Shown piece by piece: positions 12,618 through 13,958 of a stretch of DNA of 13,958 bases (position 1 is its first letter; the number at the start of each line of letters is the position of its first letter). The position numbers and the translations under genes were made by a program. Origin of the DNA: CAYLGY01 sp964383325 (GTDB lineage: Bacteria; Pseudomonadota; Alphaproteobacteria; Rhizobiales; Rhizobiaceae); contig CAYLGY010000070.1 of the NCBI GenBank assembly GCA_964383325.1, positions 1 through 13,958 of the forward strand. The letters run 5' to 3'. The notes below the pieces were generated by a model. The model saw only the letters and a program-made list of their open reading frames with translations. It searched no databases and had not been told where the DNA came from.

Positions 12618-13784
12618 ATGGCAGGGAACGAGGGCAGGAAACCTGGAATCCACACGCGACTGGCGCGCGCGGCCTATGATCCGAAATCCTATTTCGGCTT
12701 CGTCAACCCGCCCGTGGTGCACGCATCCACCGTATTGTTCCCCGATGCCGGCACCATGGAAAGACGAGCCCAGAAATACACTTACGGCACGCGCGGCACG
12801 CCGACCTCCGACGCCCTCAATGCGGCCGTCAGCGAGCTTGAAGGCGCAGCCGGTACCGTGGCCGTACCTTCGGGCCTGGCTGCCGTGACCCTGCCGCTTA
12901 TCGCCTTTCTCTCCGCCGGCGACCATCTGCTCATCGTTGATTCCGTCTACTCTCCGACCCGGCACTTCGCGGACACGATGCTGGCGCGTCTCGGCGTGGA
13001 GGTCGAATATTACGACCCGCTGGCAGGCGGCGGGATCGGCGCGCTGATGCGACCGAACACGCGCGTGGTCTGGACCGAATCACCCGGTTCGAACACGTTC
13101 GAGGTGCAGGACATTCCGGCCATCGTCGCAGAAGCGCGTAAGCGCGACATCGTTGTCATGATGGACAACACCTGGGCAACCCCGGTCTATTTCCGCCCGC
13201 TGGAACATGGAGTCGACATTTCGGTCCAGGCGGCGACGAAATATCCCGCCGGTCATTCGGACGTGCTGCTCGGCACGGTTTCAGCCAATGCGCGCTGCTG
13301 GGAGCGCCTCCACGATGCGTTCGTGACGCTCGGCATCCCCGCCGCGCCGGACGATTGCTACCAGGTCATGCGTGGGCTGCGCAGCATGGGCGTGCGGCTA
13401 GAGCGGCATGGCGCCAGCGCCCTTTCCATTGCCCGCTGGCTGGAAACGCGCCCGGAAGTCGCGCGGGTTCTCCACCCGGCGCTCGAATCCTTCCCCGGTC
13501 ACGCGCTCTGGCAACGCGATTTCGATGGAACATCGGGACTGTTCGCCTTCGTCCTCGCCGGTGCTGACAAGGAAGCGGCCCATGCCTTCCTCGATGCGCT
13601 GGAAATCTTCGGCCTCGGCTATTCCTGGGGCGGCTTTGAAAGTCTGGCCGTCCATGTCTGGCTCGGCGACCGCACCGTGACGGACAGGCACGAGGACGGG
13701 CAGGTCATCCGGCTGAATATCGGCCTTGAGGACGTCGACGACCTCATTGCCGATCTCGAAAGAGGCTTTGCGGCCCTCCCATGA
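12618..13784 (+). CDS. metC: Cystathionine beta-lyase (PLP-dependent Cys/Met metabolism enzyme)
   Basis: The enzyme (388 aa, the usual length) splits cystathionine into homocysteine, pyruvate and ammonia in the cytoplasm, the step before methionine synthesis. The PLP-binding lysine is Lys208 in SVQAATKYPAGHSD. Asp183 in MMDNTWATP pairs with the PLP ring nitrogen. Tyr111 in SVYSPT stacks on the ring, and Tyr56 with Arg59 in YTYGTRGTPT contact the cofactor phosphate of the partner subunit. SWGGFESL near the C terminus belongs to the carboxylate-binding region. The start ATG at 12618 matches family length, with AGGGG about 10 bases upstream; the frame runs open to 12429 without homology. Linkage to the aap operon is known in rhizobia. 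Other members of this fold (for example cystathionine gamma-synthase) are similar, so the exact reaction is likely but not proven. Confidence 0.9.
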   Translation: MAGNEGRKPGIHTRLARAAYDPKSYFGFVNPPVVHASTVLFPDAGTMERRAQKYTYGTRGTPTSDALNAAVSELEGAAGTVAVPSGLAAVTLPLIAFLSAGDHLLIVDSVYSPTRHFADTMLARLGVEVEYYDPLAGGGIGALMRPNTRVVWTESPGSNTFEVQDIPAIVAEARKRDIVVMMDNTWATPVYFRPLEHGVDISVQAATKYPAGHSDVLLGTVSANARCWERLHDAFVTLGIPAAPDDCYQVMRGLRSMGVRLERHGASALSIARWLETRPEVARVLHPALESFPGHALWQRDFDGTSGLFAFVLAGADKEAAHAFLDALEIFGLGYSWGGFESLAVHVWLGDRTVTDRHEDGQVIRLNIGLEDVDDLIADLERGFAALP

Positions 13785-13828
13785 AGCGGGGCGCCGGCGG
13801 GCTGCGTCCTGCCTGCTTCGCAAAGAAC

Positions 13829-13847
13829 GTTAGCGTATACGCGTAAC
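13829..13847. repeat. Palindrome between metC and the tRNA gene
   Basis: GCGTATACGC is a perfect 10-bp palindrome, flanked by GTTA on the left and, after one extra G, TAAC on the right, giving a near-perfect 19-bp inverted repeat. It lies 45 bases after metC and 34 bases beyond the tRNA 3' end. No T run follows, so it is not a standard terminator. It could be a protein-binding site; the binder is unknown. Confidence 0.5.
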
Positions 13848-13880
13848 CAACTGGATTAACGGAGAATTTCTCAAAGTTGG

Positions 13881-13957
<77 letters not shown>

Positions 13958-13958
13958 A

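Overview
The window looks like the chromosome of a high-GC alphaproteobacterium, most likely in or near the Hyphomicrobiales (Rhizobiales). This rests on three things: an HdaA-type DnaA regulator near ppk/ppx, a four-gene AapJQMP general amino acid transporter linked to metC (a linkage known from rhizobia), and base and codon use that is uniform across the window. The assignment comes from protein resemblance and gene order recalled from memory, not from a search.

Layout from left to right. (1) Positions 1-1743, plus strand: the 3' end of polyphosphate kinase (ppk) overlapping a complete exopolyphosphatase (ppx), a polyphosphate turnover operon. (2) Positions 1747-3528, minus strand: a long outer-membrane/periplasmic OmpA-family protein with a signal peptide, a Glu/Pro-rich stretch, an Arg/Asp-rich stretch and a C-terminal peptidoglycan-binding domain. 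(3) Positions 3707-4408, plus strand: hdaA, which restrains the replication initiator DnaA. (4) Positions 4567-7212, plus strand: four translationally coupled genes of phage type: a small holin-like membrane protein, a small beta-rich tail/baseplate-type protein, a fibre with an alanine-rich stalk, and a large fibre with lectin-like domains. No capsid, portal, terminase, integrase or lysin gene accompanies them. This is the most unusual part of the window. It resembles the unlinked tail-fibre and lysis loci of gene transfer agents (GTAs) or a domesticated phage adhesion module. (5) Positions 7572-12339, minus strand: aapJQMP, an ABC importer for L-amino acids (binding protein, two permeases, ATPase). 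A hairpin-rich gap lies between aapJ and aapQ. (6) Positions 12618-13784, plus strand: metC, a PLP-dependent cystathionine beta-lyase, divergent from aapJ. (7) Positions 13881-13957, minus strand: tRNA-Arg(UCU).

How the parts relate: ppk and ppx make and break polyphosphate, a stress and phosphate store. HdaA couples replication to the cell cycle. AapJQMP imports amino acids, and MetC makes homocysteine for methionine synthesis, so the right third is amino acid supply. The phage-like cassette has no obvious metabolic link to its neighbours. Its base composition looks like theirs, which argues for long residence or domestication rather than recent arrival.

Non-coding stretches hold several structured elements. 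These include a stem that would mask the ribosome-binding site of the holin-like gene, hairpins after aapP and between aapJ and aapQ, and palindromes or repeats in the aapJ-metC divergent region and next to the tRNA. All of these were read by eye; no folding energies were computed.
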